Shown piece after piece: positions 30,601 through 38,594 of a DNA stretch of 64,000 bases. The stretch's first letter is position 1. Each line of letters starts with the position of its first letter. The DNA lies in assembly GCA_936450465.1 (NCBI GenBank), contig OW388300.1:40766358-40830357 (forward strand), in the 5' to 3' direction. A model generated the notes under the pieces. The model did not search any database and was not told where the DNA came from. It was given only the letters and a program-made list of their open reading frames with translations. This DNA comes from Gibbula magus. Taxonomy: Eukaryota > Mollusca > Gastropoda > Trochida > Trochidae. The translations under genes and the position numbers were made by a program.

Positions 30601-32178
30601 AAATAATAAGTATACTATTGTTTTTATAAGATGAAACTTATCTGGTGTTAAGGTGAGTCTTTTTTATGCAGGTCAAAGATAGAATTTCGAAAGTTAGAAA
30701 TCTCAGACCTACAATTTTTTTTATCCATGATAATCATACAAACAAAATCTCAAATTCTTTACATACCAGAAGATCTTAGAAAAGTTGATAACATTCTTTA
30801 TACAATAAGTTTTTCAAAAGTTCAGTCAAAAGTTGCTGCTTTGATTAGTTTATGTACCATTTGCAGTGATAAATTTACCCGAGTCCTGCATCAAATACTC
30901 ATAAAATTCAAGCTGCGAGTACCCAGGATTCAAAGTTGTTTTTGGTGGTATTTGCTTACTTATACCCAGTATCTGTTGGGACTCAAAATAGCTTGTGGTA
31001 GCGAGTCCCTGGACTCTGAATGTCATATTTGTAGATTTATCACTGCATTTGAGTCAGTGGTTGCCAATGCAAGTTTTATTATATATTTACATGAGAATCT
31101 TGTGCGTCATTACTCCATGACCCAGACCTTGGTCTGCTGTGTATGGTCCCAGTAGAATGTCTTTGTATCTTTCTGTTGTCTTCCATCATAACACGAGTCT
31201 CCTGGGATGAGGATAGCCCAGACCCAGTATATCTGGTTTGGAATAGGTTTCAATGTCATTAGGTTGTAAGCAGTTTTTAGTTAAAAAATGTTTGAATTAG
31301 TGAATACCGGTAATATGAATTTAAAAAATTGTATACTCGGGGTTCATACGAGAAAGCCACACACATTCCATGGTCTTAAACTCTTTCATGGATGCCTCCT
31401 GTATACATGACAAACCACTTAGCAAGGTTCAAGCAAGGCAGAATGCCGAGTGATAACATTGTTGTACGGTTTATATTAGGTCGAGAGGCTCTACCTGCAT
31501 CCCCATTAGTATGCAGCTCGCTATGAGAGGCAGAGCATATATTTTTAGTTAAAACAAAAGGAAAAAATAAGTACATGAATGACCAGAAATTTCACAAGAG
31601 TGAGTGAGTGAGTGAGTTATTGTTTAACGCCGCTTCGGCAGTATTGCAGCCATTAGCGGCGAAATTTCACAAGAAAAAGGCTAAATAATCAATGATTTTC
31701 CCATGACTGTTTATTTGTTAGACGATCGTGCTCGCCTCGGTCAAGCTCCCCTACGCTGGGCTACGAGGTTTACCGGAGATAGTCACGGCGAGCATTACAT
31801 CGTCTATTTATTTGTATGACAATTCCAAATAGCTTTTCATGACCTGAAAACTTATTTTAAAATTCCATGATTTTTCAACAATTCCATGACCTGATTGAAC
31901 CCAAATGCGATCTGAAAAAAGCCTTACAAACTTACACACACACACACATAAACATGTAGGTCGAGAGGCTCTACCTGCAACCCAACTGGATAGTTAGTAT
32001 GCAGCTCGCTGTCTGAGATAGAGCATTCGACACGACAGAGGTTTCTCAACAGAGGTTTGTCGATTAAAGTAAACTTCTTATTGTTTATCATAATTACATA
32101 TGTGACAGTTTGACAATGGTAAGTCATAGATCTAATAATTATTGTAAAATTGTGAACTTACGATTTTGCAGCCGACAT
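15542..32178 (-). CDS. Transmembrane channel-like (TMC) protein gene, 18 coding exons
   Basis: TMC proteins are multi-pass membrane proteins of the TMEM16/OSCA-like superfamily; some form mechanosensory channels and others regulate ion or lipid traffic. Coding exons, in order: 32178-32162, 31136-31091, 30488-30283, 29286-29217, 28984-28912, 27786-27614, 25643-25474, 24429-24282, 23452-23349, 22760-22655, 22236-22156, 21605-21468, 20780-20691, 20007-19894, 19224-19019, 18585-18403, 17939-17861, 15601-15542. All introns are GT-AG and all phases match, totalling 2064 bases (687 residues). Landmarks: SNFGSGIG before the first membrane span (about 138-145), LPKLEMYASGK (399-409), the family signature region CTGTVIGQELYKL (454-466), a LVLIYRQALIW segment (502-512) and a charged, helical C-terminus. 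Eight or more hydrophobic spans fit the family. In the signature the usual Trp-Glu after Cys is Thr-Gly. Which TMC subfamily this is cannot be decided by eye. Confidence 0.93.
15765..16150 (+). mobile_element. MITE-like family B copy in last TMC intron
   Basis: Begins near aaaaggaaggttctatcggg and ends near cgtaaaatccaatatggcgg. It is the reverse orientation of the copy at 24480-24895, with matching inner landmarks (gagaactgaagccattaa, agttttatgacatgttatg). Noncoding. Confidence 0.7.
16560..16780. repeat. Foldback-rich element in last TMC intron
   Basis: Nested inverted repeats. The best is at 16713-16740 paired with 16746-16773 (28-bp arms around five bases). The preceding part repeats gcgctc and agcgatt motifs in both orientations. 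It looks like a foldback transposon remnant. Confidence 0.75.
17150..17290 (+). repeat. Interspersed repeat (ccattggcca family) copy
   Basis: Shares gggtcaccaaat, tttagaatccccattgg, a caaatttcagctccctagacc segment and the gttgagctaaaaattt end with the copies at 6425-6740 and 7540-7800. Related gctctgtagctcatcaagc sequence lies just upstream at about 16895-16925. Confidence 0.7.
17861..17939 (-). CDS. TMC exon 17
   Basis: 79 bases, identified because exon 16 cannot be spliced in frame to exon 18 directly. Encodes TLLLYQAMRISGESKHGLVL and LAELHQ, the end of the last span and the first cytosolic helix. Acceptor CTGCAG, donor GTAAAG. Confidence 0.88.
18205..18335. mobile_element. Short MITE with 30-bp inverted ends (TMC intron)
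   Basis: The left arm runs from ttttgctgcattt to ttttctgtgctag (about 18205-18237). The right arm runs from ctagcacagaaaagg to atgtagcaag (about 18302-18333). A related unit with the same acagaaaa and atgcagcaag landmarks is at 39945-40032. Noncoding. Confidence 0.75.
18403..18585 (-). CDS. TMC exon 16 (extracellular loop and last span)
   Basis: 183 bases. Encodes RYGPFSNGVMPTSAYQDFIN followed by SDTVILPFFFIL, the last membrane span. The GPF motif in the loop is conserved in TMC proteins. Donor GTGAGT. Confidence 0.93.
18655..18905. repeat. Possible SINE-like interspersed repeat (TMC intron)
   Basis: Contains gtgagtgaagtgctttgccc followed by aaggac and a preceding ctgctgggtgga segment, a combination I associate with an invertebrate SINE core. 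Part of the upstream segment, around a gtacaattccttcagggtaat-type sequence, reappears near 24090-24110 in opposite orientation. Boundaries are unclear. Confidence 0.4.
19019..19224 (-). CDS. TMC exon 15 (two further spans)
   Basis: 206 bases. Encodes IGTLTCPILPVVGTLSDLVF, then a basic loop HTCKPPIKRWAQSRNT, then a hydrophobic span FFMSFLLLSLICVIVPISVI. Both parts align by pattern with the GxxxxPxLP and PxxPWrasxxxxFF regions of the family. Confidence 0.95.
19894..20007 (-). CDS. TMC exon 14 (sixth span)
   Basis: 114 bases, phase 0. Encodes VLMKFCRYLWMLKKSEFNI and VLVLIYRQALIW, corresponding to the FdIaxNvLxLIYxQxLxW segment of TMC proteins. Donor GTGTGT. Confidence 0.93.
20691..20780 (-). 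CDS. TMC exon 13 (family signature)
   Basis: 90 bases, phase 0. Encodes SSKCTGTVIGQELYKLVIMD. It matches the TMC signature Cys-Trp-Glu-Thr-x2-Gly-Gln-Glu-Leu-Tyr-Lys-Leu, except that Thr-Gly stands in place of Trp-Glu. Donor GTACGT. Confidence 0.95.
21468..21605 (-). CDS. TMC exon 12 (fifth span)
   Basis: 138 bases, phase 0. Encodes LPKLEMYASGKMELNVTLAR followed by a span ending in SLYNIMNKHTDE. The LPxLExY...R motif is among the most conserved parts of the family. Confidence 0.95.
22156..22236 (-). CDS. TMC exon 11 (fourth span)
   Basis: 81 bases, in phase 0 at both ends. Encodes AMSGFQTYITPVAFSLINML and VPTCLSQ, fitting the hydrophobic segment ending in VP that lies just before the LPxLExY motif in TMC proteins. 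Confidence 0.9.
22655..22760 (-). CDS. TMC exon 10 (third span)
   Basis: 106 bases. Encodes ILVGGGCTAIVYLVMFVNF, completing the third membrane span, then an extracellular part with ELTINGVNVGK. Donor GTAAGG. Confidence 0.9.
23349..23452 (-). CDS. TMC exon 9
   Basis: 104 bases; too short to stand out as an open frame, found from phase and sequence. Encodes DNLYDAKAADLTEQWSRKD and then YTRRIVAWIITL, the start of the third span, ending at donor GTAAAT. It supplies the two bases needed to enter exon 10 in frame. Confidence 0.85.
23588..23970 (+). mobile_element. Two tRNA-derived SINE copies in tandem (TMC intron)
   Basis: Both parts share agtacaagaatttgtactat and tgaaggnagtgtta segments followed by ataaccttgttatatt. 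The second (from about 23825) retains an A-box-like tggtcgtgtggtaagc and a B-box-like gggttagaatccc, consistent with a tRNA-derived polymerase III head. A related copy is at 59535-59755. Confidence 0.7.
24282..24429 (-). CDS. TMC exon 8 (intracellular loop)
   Basis: 148 bases after acceptor TTTCTCAG. Encodes KARFRFALLTLSSWDHSIT, equivalent to the FxxxxFxSWDYxI segment of TMC proteins, followed by amphipathic sequence. The Trp-Asp pair is conserved. Confidence 0.93.
24480..24895 (-). mobile_element. MITE-like family B copy (TMC intron)
   Basis: The reverse-complement relative of 15765-16150; ends near ttagaaccctccttttaag. Inner landmarks include acatgctatattgtacc and gttgaatggcttcggttctc. Noncoding. 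Confidence 0.7.
25299..25430. repeat. Long foldback (about 58-bp arms, TMC intron)
   Basis: Positions 25300-25361 and 25372-25430 are near-perfect reverse complements around a 10-base centre (ttatatagtg). The arms contain gtgttagt and aatttatcaga blocks. Upstream sequence at 25120-25170 has related ataaac and gggtgtt motifs, suggesting the foldback is one end of an older element. Confidence 0.85.
25474..25643 (-). CDS. TMC exon 7 (second span)
   Basis: 170 bases. Encodes GSVGESWLFYCAYTPQ, an extracellular loop, then GLAYLIMIIITYFGSLMFIL, the second membrane span. Donor GTAAGA. Confidence 0.93.
26117..26212. repeat. Foldback joined to a MITE (TMC intron)
   Basis: Arms of about 47 bp pair around the centre acaacttgt. 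The outer sequence ttgatgtacctttaa / ttaaaggtacatcaa is related to the ends of MITE family C, whose copy begins immediately to the right. Confidence 0.85.
26199..26695 (+). mobile_element. MITE family C, copy 1 (TMC intron)
   Basis: About 0.5 kb bounded by inverted ends: aaaggtacatcaattgtgt at the left and acacaatggatgcacct at the right. Copies occur at 45731-46475 (with a nested insertion) and, reversed and partial, 38595-38885. At about 26587 this copy has the uninterrupted sequence gatgaatatgcaag, i.e. an empty site for the insertion in copy 2. No transposase. Confidence 0.85.
27090..27316 (+). mobile_element. MITE family D, copy 1 (TMC intron)
   Basis: A 227-bp unit with inverted ends (tatctcattaaaatc / ttttaatgata), flanked by an 8-bp direct repeat CGTTATTG (27082-27089 and 27317-27324) that reads as a target duplication. 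Homologous to 46111-46363. Inner landmark: gatctgacggaatccccta. Confidence 0.85.
27435..27530 (-). mobile_element. MITE-like family B fragment (TMC intron)
   Basis: The first 95 bases match the copy at 24530-24610 (gtgaaatgaaaacacgctat, then acactgatatagtattcac); the rest is missing. Confidence 0.6.
27614..27786 (-). CDS. TMC exon 6 (first membrane span)
   Basis: 173 bases. With the split Ser codon it encodes NFGSGIGTFFVFTRWVILLN, then a hydrophobic span ending in FVILP, then the first extracellular part. The FGS...RW..LN pattern is a strong TMC hallmark. Confidence 0.95.
28304..28646 (+). repeat. 129-bp tandem repeat (TMC intron)
   Basis: Units start at 28304, 28433 and 28562 (period 129), the last one incomplete. 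Units are almost identical; each contains gtgcataaacttgtttgttt and ggcgttagtagactccacc. The low divergence indicates recent expansion. Noncoding. Confidence 0.93.
28912..28984 (-). CDS. TMC exon 5
   Basis: 73 bases between CACAG and GTAAGT. Encodes IWKRRRKNKVSEVPFFKSSI and KTME, matching the W...PW.xxIKxIE segment that leads into FGS in TMC proteins. Confidence 0.9.
29217..29286 (-). CDS. TMC exon 4
   Basis: 70 bases after acceptor TTTTTTTCAG. Encodes IRTTKKNVRAEMGFCKLLWY and DFK, the basic helical stretch with a Trp that precedes the first TMC membrane span. A second AG six bases downstream is a possible alternative acceptor. Confidence 0.85.
29785..30080 (+). mobile_element. MITE-like family B copy (TMC intron)
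   Basis: Begins near aagagagcgttctatcgg and ends near acacaatggcggat, matching the 15765-16150 copy end to end with an internal deletion. Noncoding. A truncated relative of the 34351-35207 element lies just upstream at about 29440-29630. Confidence 0.6.
30283..30488 (-). CDS. TMC exon 3 (cytoplasmic N-terminus)
   Basis: 206 bases. Encodes a basic part (SLAKSFSRRILTKNPRQE) followed by a very acidic stretch (GPEEEDLDEDILEEIVQL), ending in donor GTAAGG. Charge-rich N-termini are usual in TMC proteins. Confidence 0.85.
31091..31136 (-). CDS. TMC exon 2, with tandem NAG acceptor
   Basis: 46 bases, encoding the join residue Ser followed by RPRSGSWSNDAQDSH, ending at donor GTAAAT. The acceptor reads ACACAGCAG, so splicing 3 bases later (start 31133) would drop one Arg and keep the frame. 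The acceptor tract is weak, so this exon is less sure than the later ones. Confidence 0.6.
31598..31665 (-). repeat. SINE tail fragment (TMC intron)
   Basis: A gagtgagtgagtgagt run followed by tgtttaacgccgcttcggca is the reverse of the cggcgttaaac tail of tRNA-derived SINEs at 46868-47190 and 52115-52232. A similar tail is at 22436-22497. Confidence 0.7.
32162..32178 (-). CDS. TMC exon 1 (start codon)
   Basis: A 17-base coding part: ATG at 32178-32176 encoding MSAAK plus two bases, then donor GTAAGT. The context aatcATGt has A at -3. Chosen because its phase joins exon 2 and keeps the frame into exon 3; a start at the Met 16 codons into exon 3 is the alternative. Confidence 0.6.
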
Positions 32179-33725
32179 GATTCCTGTCTTCTCTCACAAA
32201 CGTCCAGTCAAGAAACTATGATCTGAGGTTACAAACAGCGTTTCTATCTCGGTAGATAGAAGGCTATCGATTATAAAATTGTGCCAACATCTCTCAGAAC
32301 TAAGCCCACCTCGTAAAAAATGCAAGAAACAAATCTAAATCTCATCAAAACCTTGCAGACGAACATCAAATCGACCGCGTCTGAAACACTGACATACTGC
32401 ATAGGTGCCGACTTATATTAGTTAAAGGAAATTGTTTTAGTTGTTTTTCTCGAAATAAAGTTTTACCATGGTTTATATACCATAAACTACTCTTTATTCT
32501 TAAATAAATATAGTGTATGATCAATCAAACGTTAAAATCAATCGATCAGCTAAATAAATGGGAACAAAAATCAATGAATGTAAAATAAGTTGTAAGTGGA
32601 ATAGGATTCTAATAAACTCTTCTTCACGACAAAAGTTAGTAACACTGTGATGAGTTTTTAGATAGACATTTGATCAAGGAATGTAGTAAAGTATTTGATT
32701 TGATGCACAAAGTTTTGTAGAGAAATAGTTGTACCCACAATTTCATACATCAGAGTATGAATGATACCTTTATTTGTAAGTCTCTCCAATTACACTTTTC
32801 AAAGAAGGTTTTTTTTCTACATTGTTTAATATTTAAGTTTTAACAAAAAATAAAAATATAAATTTAATTAATATTAGATGATGTCGACCTAAATAACTTT
32901 CTTTGGTTTTAATTTGTTAAGGCTTCATTACTGTAGAACTAGGACGTCACAAAACAAGCCAAAAATCGCTTCTTGACGCTCCTATCTCCTCTATAGTTAA
33001 GGAGATTCCAAAACAAGGATTTCTTAAAACATGTGTTTCTAAGAAATACGAACAGATTATTTTGAATGGGAACGTTTCATTTGCACGTGATTTTTTTTTA
33101 CAAATCGTTCAAGATGAGATAACACTGTATAGCAATAAATGGAATTCGTTTTACATCAAACAGAGCATGACATAAGATTAAGATATATCTATATCATGTG
33201 TGACAATTTATATAGAGCATTATATGGGGACACGTATTTACAATACACAGTTACTACACATTTCATTAACATTTCTCTAAGTTCAGGAATGTGTCGACAA
33301 CACAATTATCCATTCAGATAGAACAAACATGTCTGTTTATTTATTAGATATCCCAATTTACCACAACAACACATTTAATGAACGACAATATTACTTTTTC
33401 CTATTTAATATAATTTTGATTGGATTGTAAAGCAACATTATTATCCGAAAATGATGTTATGATTATTTTTTGCATAAATTAGTTTCAAAATTTTATAATT
33501 ACAGAAAATAGTATTAGCACGGGGCCGCCAACAGAAAACGTTTTGGGGATCATGATGATTAATTTTGACCCTTCTCAACGTCTTTCATCCGAGGAAGTTG
33601 CAGTGAAATCTCGAAATTCTCTATCCATTTCTTTATTTTAGTATACTCGTGACGATTCGTGAACAAATTAATTTGTTCTCTTTTAAGTTTGGTAATTATT
33701 TGTAATGCATCATGAAATAAGGAAT
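32179..33725. other. Upstream of the TMC gene
   Basis: The 5' untranslated region and promoter of the minus-strand TMC gene should lie just above 32178, but no TATA box or CpG-rich stretch stands out. A repeat of about 60 bases (ggtcgagaggctctacctgc) occurs at both 31478 and 31958. Beyond 32400 the sequence is AT-rich without a gene. Confidence 0.4.
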
Positions 33726-34091
33726 TTAAAAGGGAACGTAGCACGTTTTTTCCCCTCAAATAAGTTGATGAAATGTATTTGAAAAATAATGTCACTAATA
33801 ATAAAACACCCTTTTCTCTTTAGAAAATCAAGTTAAAATATGAGTGTACATGGTTCGGTAAAGCCATGGGAATAGTTTTTATAATTGTTAATAATAAAAT
33901 GTGTACACATTAATATGACCGCCATGCAATTTGTGCTTTATACGCAACACCGTTATTACCACTATGGATAATTGCTTTGTGTAATAAGATGTTTTACCCT
34001 CTAAAGTAAATATAAATGACATAAACTATCATTATAAATGGGAAATTTGAAACAATAAAATTTGCAAAAAAAAGTGCTACATCCCCTGTAA
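33726..34091 (-). mobile_element. TTAA-bounded MITE family A, copy 1
   Basis: The reverse-orientation relative of 39618-39937. The left end is TTAA then aagggaacgtagcac; the right end is gtgctacatcccctgtaa, so one TTAA has decayed to GTAA. Inner landmarks such as aataatgtcactaata and cattattaccactatgg-like blocks are shared with the other copy. Noncoding. Confidence 0.8.
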
Positions 34092-34350
34092 GACAAAATA
34101 ACGTTTCACCTAAACAACCTATCTATATCTGAAATTCGTTCTTGTCAAAAAATATAACATCCCATTTGTGGTTTTGGTGCAATATGGATAAATTTAACCC
34201 GGGAAGAATAAGAGACTATGTTTTTGTATGATGTTTTACCCACCTTAAGGATATTCAACACGATGATGAACCCGTTTTAAAGTAGTGGCATTATATATAG
34301 GCCTCATATTGATCTCTGATTAAACATTCTCAATGTCATAAACTAATGTT

Positions 34351-35207
34351 TTAAAGAGCCATCACGGATGTTGATGAAAATATAAAAAAATGTCAAAAAA
34401 TCCATCTCCGTGAAATAAATACACTTAATTTTTCCCCAATTTTTCCAACTTAAAATCAGCCGAGAAATTGCATTAATTAGTAAAGGTGTTTTCCAGTCTT
34501 AATATAGATCCAGTCTATTATTTTCAAGCGCAAAGCATTATGGTCTAGCTCACACACAGTAAACAAAGACACGAAATAATAACAAAAAATATGAGCAATG
34601 AAAGATATCGAAATATATATTTTTTTGGCGGGGATTTATTTACTATTTCATTTAATTATGTATTTGCTACAGATATTGGAATAATTGTTTTACCCAACTA
34701 GGTATTTTTGTTGAATTTTATAATTAATGAGAGTAAAAATTTGTTATAATTTGCTGGTCTTATCTCAATAAAAAGAACATTAAACAGGAAATAATTTGTA
34801 TATTCTCAGGACATTTAGAAACATTGTTTGTAAAGCAATCGTCACATTCCGTAATGTGTGACAAGGGTAACTTGCAAGAGAGACAGGTGAAGCACGTGCA
34901 GCATATGGGTTGTTATGGCGACTTGCGCTGGAGACGAGCCTTCACGCTTCGGAAGCGCTTGCTGTTTGTGTAGTAGGCCTACGTATTACGCAAAAAAGGG
35001 AATTCTGTTTATATACGTCAGATACCCTTTAATAGCGCGCGCTAGTCGAAGTTGTACATATCTTTGAAACCAAATTGCAATACATTGTCGTGATATGAAA
35101 ATTATTTAACATATGCCATGTTGTAGATAAAAGATTTCTCTGGCGAATGACGTTATGAGTATATTTTCCAAAAAATTGAAATACTAACATCCGTGATGGC
35201 TCTTTAA
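34351..35207. mobile_element. TTAA-bounded DNA element, 0.86 kb
   Basis: Inverted ends AGAGCCATCACGGATGTT and its reverse complement bound the unit, with TTAA directly outside both (34351-34354 and 35204-35207). TTAA duplication is the target signature of piggyBac-type transposases. There is no open frame, so it is non-autonomous. Part of the interior recurs at about 29440-29630. Confidence 0.88.
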
Positions 35208-35339
35208 TCCTCGGAGCTAACGGTGAGACATATCCTATGTAATGTATAACCGGTGACTGAGCACTAGCGCAAATATCACTTCACATCATATTTTTTTTGT
35301 GAAAGCACGAACTGAACGATTGCGTCTGCAGCCATTCCA

Positions 35340-35650
35340 AATATTTATGTTTGCACGGTATGCATGTAGGTGTAATTAACCATTTAAATTCCACAATGAT
35401 GTTCCTTTGCACGTCCAAGTTGTCTTCAACATTCCAACATGTTTGCATAATACGCACGTGGAATTTGCCCATGGCATTAAAAAATATCAGTCCTTACTTG
35501 CACGGGATGCACGTGGAATTTGCGTTTGACATTCCAAAATGTCTGTCATTGCATGGCCTGCACGTGGAATTTGCCCATAACATTCCAAAATACCTGCGTT
35601 TGCACGGGATGCACGTGGAATTTGCCTCTGACATTCCAAAACTCTGTGTT
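35340..35650 (+). repeat. About 51-bp minisatellite
   Basis: About five units around gcacgtggaatttgcc followed by gacattccaaaat; the anchor gcacgtgg lies at 35454, 35509, 35560 and 35611. Earlier units toward 35340 are more diverged. A 100-codon plus-strand frame through it is a by-product of the repeat. Confidence 0.88.
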
Positions 35651-35756
35651 TGATTCCAAGTGGTCTGTTACGTACCTACAAAAGAGGATTGTTTTAAATC
35701 TATGAAGGGCATTTAGAAGTTGAATACATACGCAAGAACATATTTCTGGTATATAG

Positions 35757-35878
35757 AGAATCTCACCAAGTGTCTTCTGATATCAAATATATCAACACGA
35801 GTTGATAAAAGATACAAATATCCGAGGCTTGCCTATGTTGATATATTTGATATCAGAAGACAGGGGGATGAGATTCTA
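35757..35878. repeat. Foldback (about 42-bp arms)
   Basis: The arm gagaatctcacc...tgatatcaaatatatcaaca and its reverse complement, ending ggatgagattct, enclose about 40 bases. It is a foldback or MITE remnant of the same general kind as those at 25.3 and 48.8 kb. Confidence 0.8.
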
Positions 35879-36145
35879 TTTATCCTCCAAAATCATTCTT
35901 TATTACGTTTCAATGAAAAAGTGTACGTCTCTGGCCACATGTAGCTCTGCCAGCGGTGATGTCATAGCAGTGTGATGTCATCATGTTTATGATGTCATAG
36001 CTTTGTAGTGTCATTACTCCATGATGTAATATCATTGTGATGTCATGTAGGTGACGGTGACAGGGCATTGTGTAAAATCTACTGCCAAAATAATATCTCC
36101 TAGGAAATATCGCTTGATCTCAAACAAGCGATATCTCCTGTGGAA

Positions 36146-36205
36146 CACAGTTTTGGATGAGAAAACAACTTCCTTATTGTGAAGATTCATGACGTTTTGG
36201 AGTAG
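36146..36205 (-). repeat. Remnant of the hammerhead-associated element end
   Basis: Reads, on the minus strand, ccaaaacgtcatgaatcttc then acaataaggaagttgttttc, the same order as the tail after the hammerhead core at 12145-12225. The ribozyme boxes themselves are missing. Confidence 0.45.
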
Positions 36206-36346
36206 GCCTATATATTACATCTTCATTACCTTATCTTTCCTCCGACGGTGTCAAATTATTTATATTGTCATATGGAAATATGTTTTCTTGATAAGAATGT
36301 CTGACCAAGATATCTTAAAGTTGTACATTGCGATGCAAACTGTTTG

Positions 36347-36348
<2 letters not shown>

Positions 36349-36382
<34 letters not shown>

Positions 36383-36440
36383 CGGGGGGGGCGGGCCCCC
36401 CCACTTCTGAAACTGGGGGGGCACGGGCCCCCACTTTTCA
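36349..36440. repeat. Poly-G tract and G/C-block repeat
   Basis: A run of 34 G (36349-36382), then G and C blocks with two cggg-c-rich inverted pieces (cccccccactt ... gggggcac). Both strands give apparent poly-Gly or poly-Pro frames that are not genes. A comparable C-rich patch lies at 38408-38540. Such runs are also prone to assembly error. Confidence 0.9.
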
Positions 36441-36779
36441 CCCACGAAAAAAAAGTTCAATAGCGCTTTCTAGGAGCAAATAGTACGTGTCAATTTTGAA
36501 GAAAAATTCTTTTCTCATACTATTTTTTCAGAAACAGATAATATGACGAGTCCTCACCCTATTTTTAACATTAATATGGATGGAAATTTTGATCCTACAG
36601 CATCTTCTAGTGAAAATACGACATGGCAACCCCAATTTCCAGACGAAATTGAAAAGAATGTTGTTCCTATAGCTGTGTTTGGTGGGAGGAGGGTGCTTTG
36701 ATACGTTTTTAATACGTTTCAAAATTTTGATTTCTTCGACTTCTTCTGGCTCTTCCAGCGGGCTGAAATTGGAGGTACA

Positions 36780-37540
36780 GGCACCATCGCCAATAGGGGT
36801 CTTAAATCATAGATTTGGTGACCCCGTGGCCCCGTAAAATCTCTTTTCATCTTCTCAAGAACGAAAAGACCAAGAAAGCTGAAATCTTGTGTACATACTC
36901 CTTAGCAAATGGGGATCTTAAATTGCAGAGTATGTGGCCCTGGTGGTCCTCAGATGCCATGGCCCAAAAAACCTATTTTAGGCTTTTTCTACAGAAGTAA
37001 GAGCTAGAAAGTTGAAATATCGACTCCTAAGACATTTGGGATTGAAATTGTACATTTGGTGACCATGTGATCCCTATTAAGGGCAACATTGGCCACTCCT
37101 AATAACGTTTTTATCTCATCAGACCTGACCTCAAAAACCTATTTCGTCTTTCTTCTCTAGAACCAGCTCTGTAGTGACTACAGACAGTTGACATCTCGTG
37201 TACATACTCCTACTGTCACTCCTTAGATCATGGATATCTTGATTAATAAGGGCCCAAGGAACCACAGCATTAAAACCTATTTTCGTATTATTCTCAAGAA
37301 CCACTGATTCCAGAGAACTGGAATCATTAGTACAGGTCGCTTGGCAAGCGGAGATTCTGATTCATATATTTGGTGACCTTTTGATCCCTAATAAGGTCCT
37401 CAGGGGCCACAAACTCAAGGACTATATCTGTCTTTTTCTCCAGAACCAGTAACTCTAGAGAGTTGAAGTTCTGTGTACAGGCACCTTGGCAAGTGGGGAT
37501 TATAATTTGTAGATTTGGTAACTTTTGGGTGTCATGGTTT
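36780..37540 (-). repeat. Cluster of reversed ccattggcca-family repeats
   Basis: Five or so units of about 150 bp on the minus strand, each with a caccaaat...atttaagatcccc-type block and a tctagaactact-type block. They are the diverged counterpart of the copies at 6.4-7.8 kb. No gene. Confidence 0.7.
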
Positions 37541-38200
37541 TATGATCTTCTACAGAATGAAAAGTCTTTGTATTGGTCTCTTAGATTATGAATATGTCTA
37601 GTGTTTTCGACATCATTTTGGATGCTATTTCAGGATTAATTCTGATCGAACTGAGATATAAATGTTCTGTCTCAGGCTCTGGAACAAGTCAAACTTGTCG
37701 ACTTTATTTCAATCCTATTTTATTTCCATTTTATCGTGACTTCCGTTGTCTTGTCTGCAAATATTGAAGCTCATACATATCCCTTGCAATTACAACTATA
37801 TGGTCCTGAGTATCCTAACACACGCACTCAAAAATTCCAAATTGTTGCCATTATGGACTAATCGTGGCCTAGTGTAAACGCAGCATATGCAGATTAAACA
37901 TTTGTAATGATTATTATCCGAAATATTAAGAACAAAAGCACTAGGAATATGAAACATGCTAACTTTCAACTTTCTCTCGAGTATAGGTCTCTGTCCCTTT
38001 CACAGCTAGGACATACTGCCCTTTCTCTCAAAATGAATGATTTCTATTATAATTTTTTGAAATCTTTAAAAATGTTAACGGTGCTTATTCTATTCAGGTG
38101 CATGTTTCAGTTCAAACACATTTTCAAATGTTCATTTCTGGTTTGATCTAGGTACAATTTGGTTTATTTTCTTGACATAAAATCGATTTTTTACAGCCAC
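37541..38200. other. Intergenic, no gene seen
   Basis: No supported coding exon. The 79-codon plus-strand frame at 37907-38146 has no recognisable motif or conserved composition. Confidence 0.4.
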
Positions 38201-38204
38201 ACCT

Positions 38205-38345
38205 GTGTCAAGTGACTTGTTTTGGCCTTAAAATCAAGGTCATCTGACATTTTTGGCTTCCAAAGCAAGGTCACGTGACTTTTTTGGCCCCAAAGTAAGG
38301 CACGTGACTTTTTTTGGACCCAAAGCAAGGTCATGTGATTTTAAA
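38205..38345 (+). repeat. Short minisatellite with CACGTG motifs
   Basis: About four units of 35-40 bp near aaagcaaggtcacgtgactt followed by ttttggcc. Two units carry CACGTG, an E-box sequence, but position and flanks give no reason to assign regulation. Confidence 0.75.
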
Positions 38346-38594
38346 TTTAAATAATCAGTGAAACATACTTTAAATCCCATCCAAAATGACTAAGATTTTC
38401 GTGGCAACCCCCCCACCCCCCCCCCCATCCTGAGAAGCTAATTGTCCCCCCCCCCCACTCAACAGAGACGGGGTATTCTGACCCAAGCTCGATCCACCCC
38501 CCGCTCTCAAGAAAAAAAATTGGGCCCCCCCACCCCATACGCCTATGTAATAGCATGCTTATGACGCGCTATTTTCCATTGTAAAAAATGCCCA

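Noticed and set aside
30727..31155. 142-codon plus-strand frame
   Set aside because: Antisense to TMC exon 2 and its intron; no homology pattern, no promoter or splice support.
36189..36460. Poly-Gly and poly-Pro frames
   Set aside because: Translation of the 34-base G run; no gene context.
38205..38345. CACGTG E-boxes as a regulatory array
   Set aside because: They are part of a minisatellite unit far from any gene start, with no supporting context.
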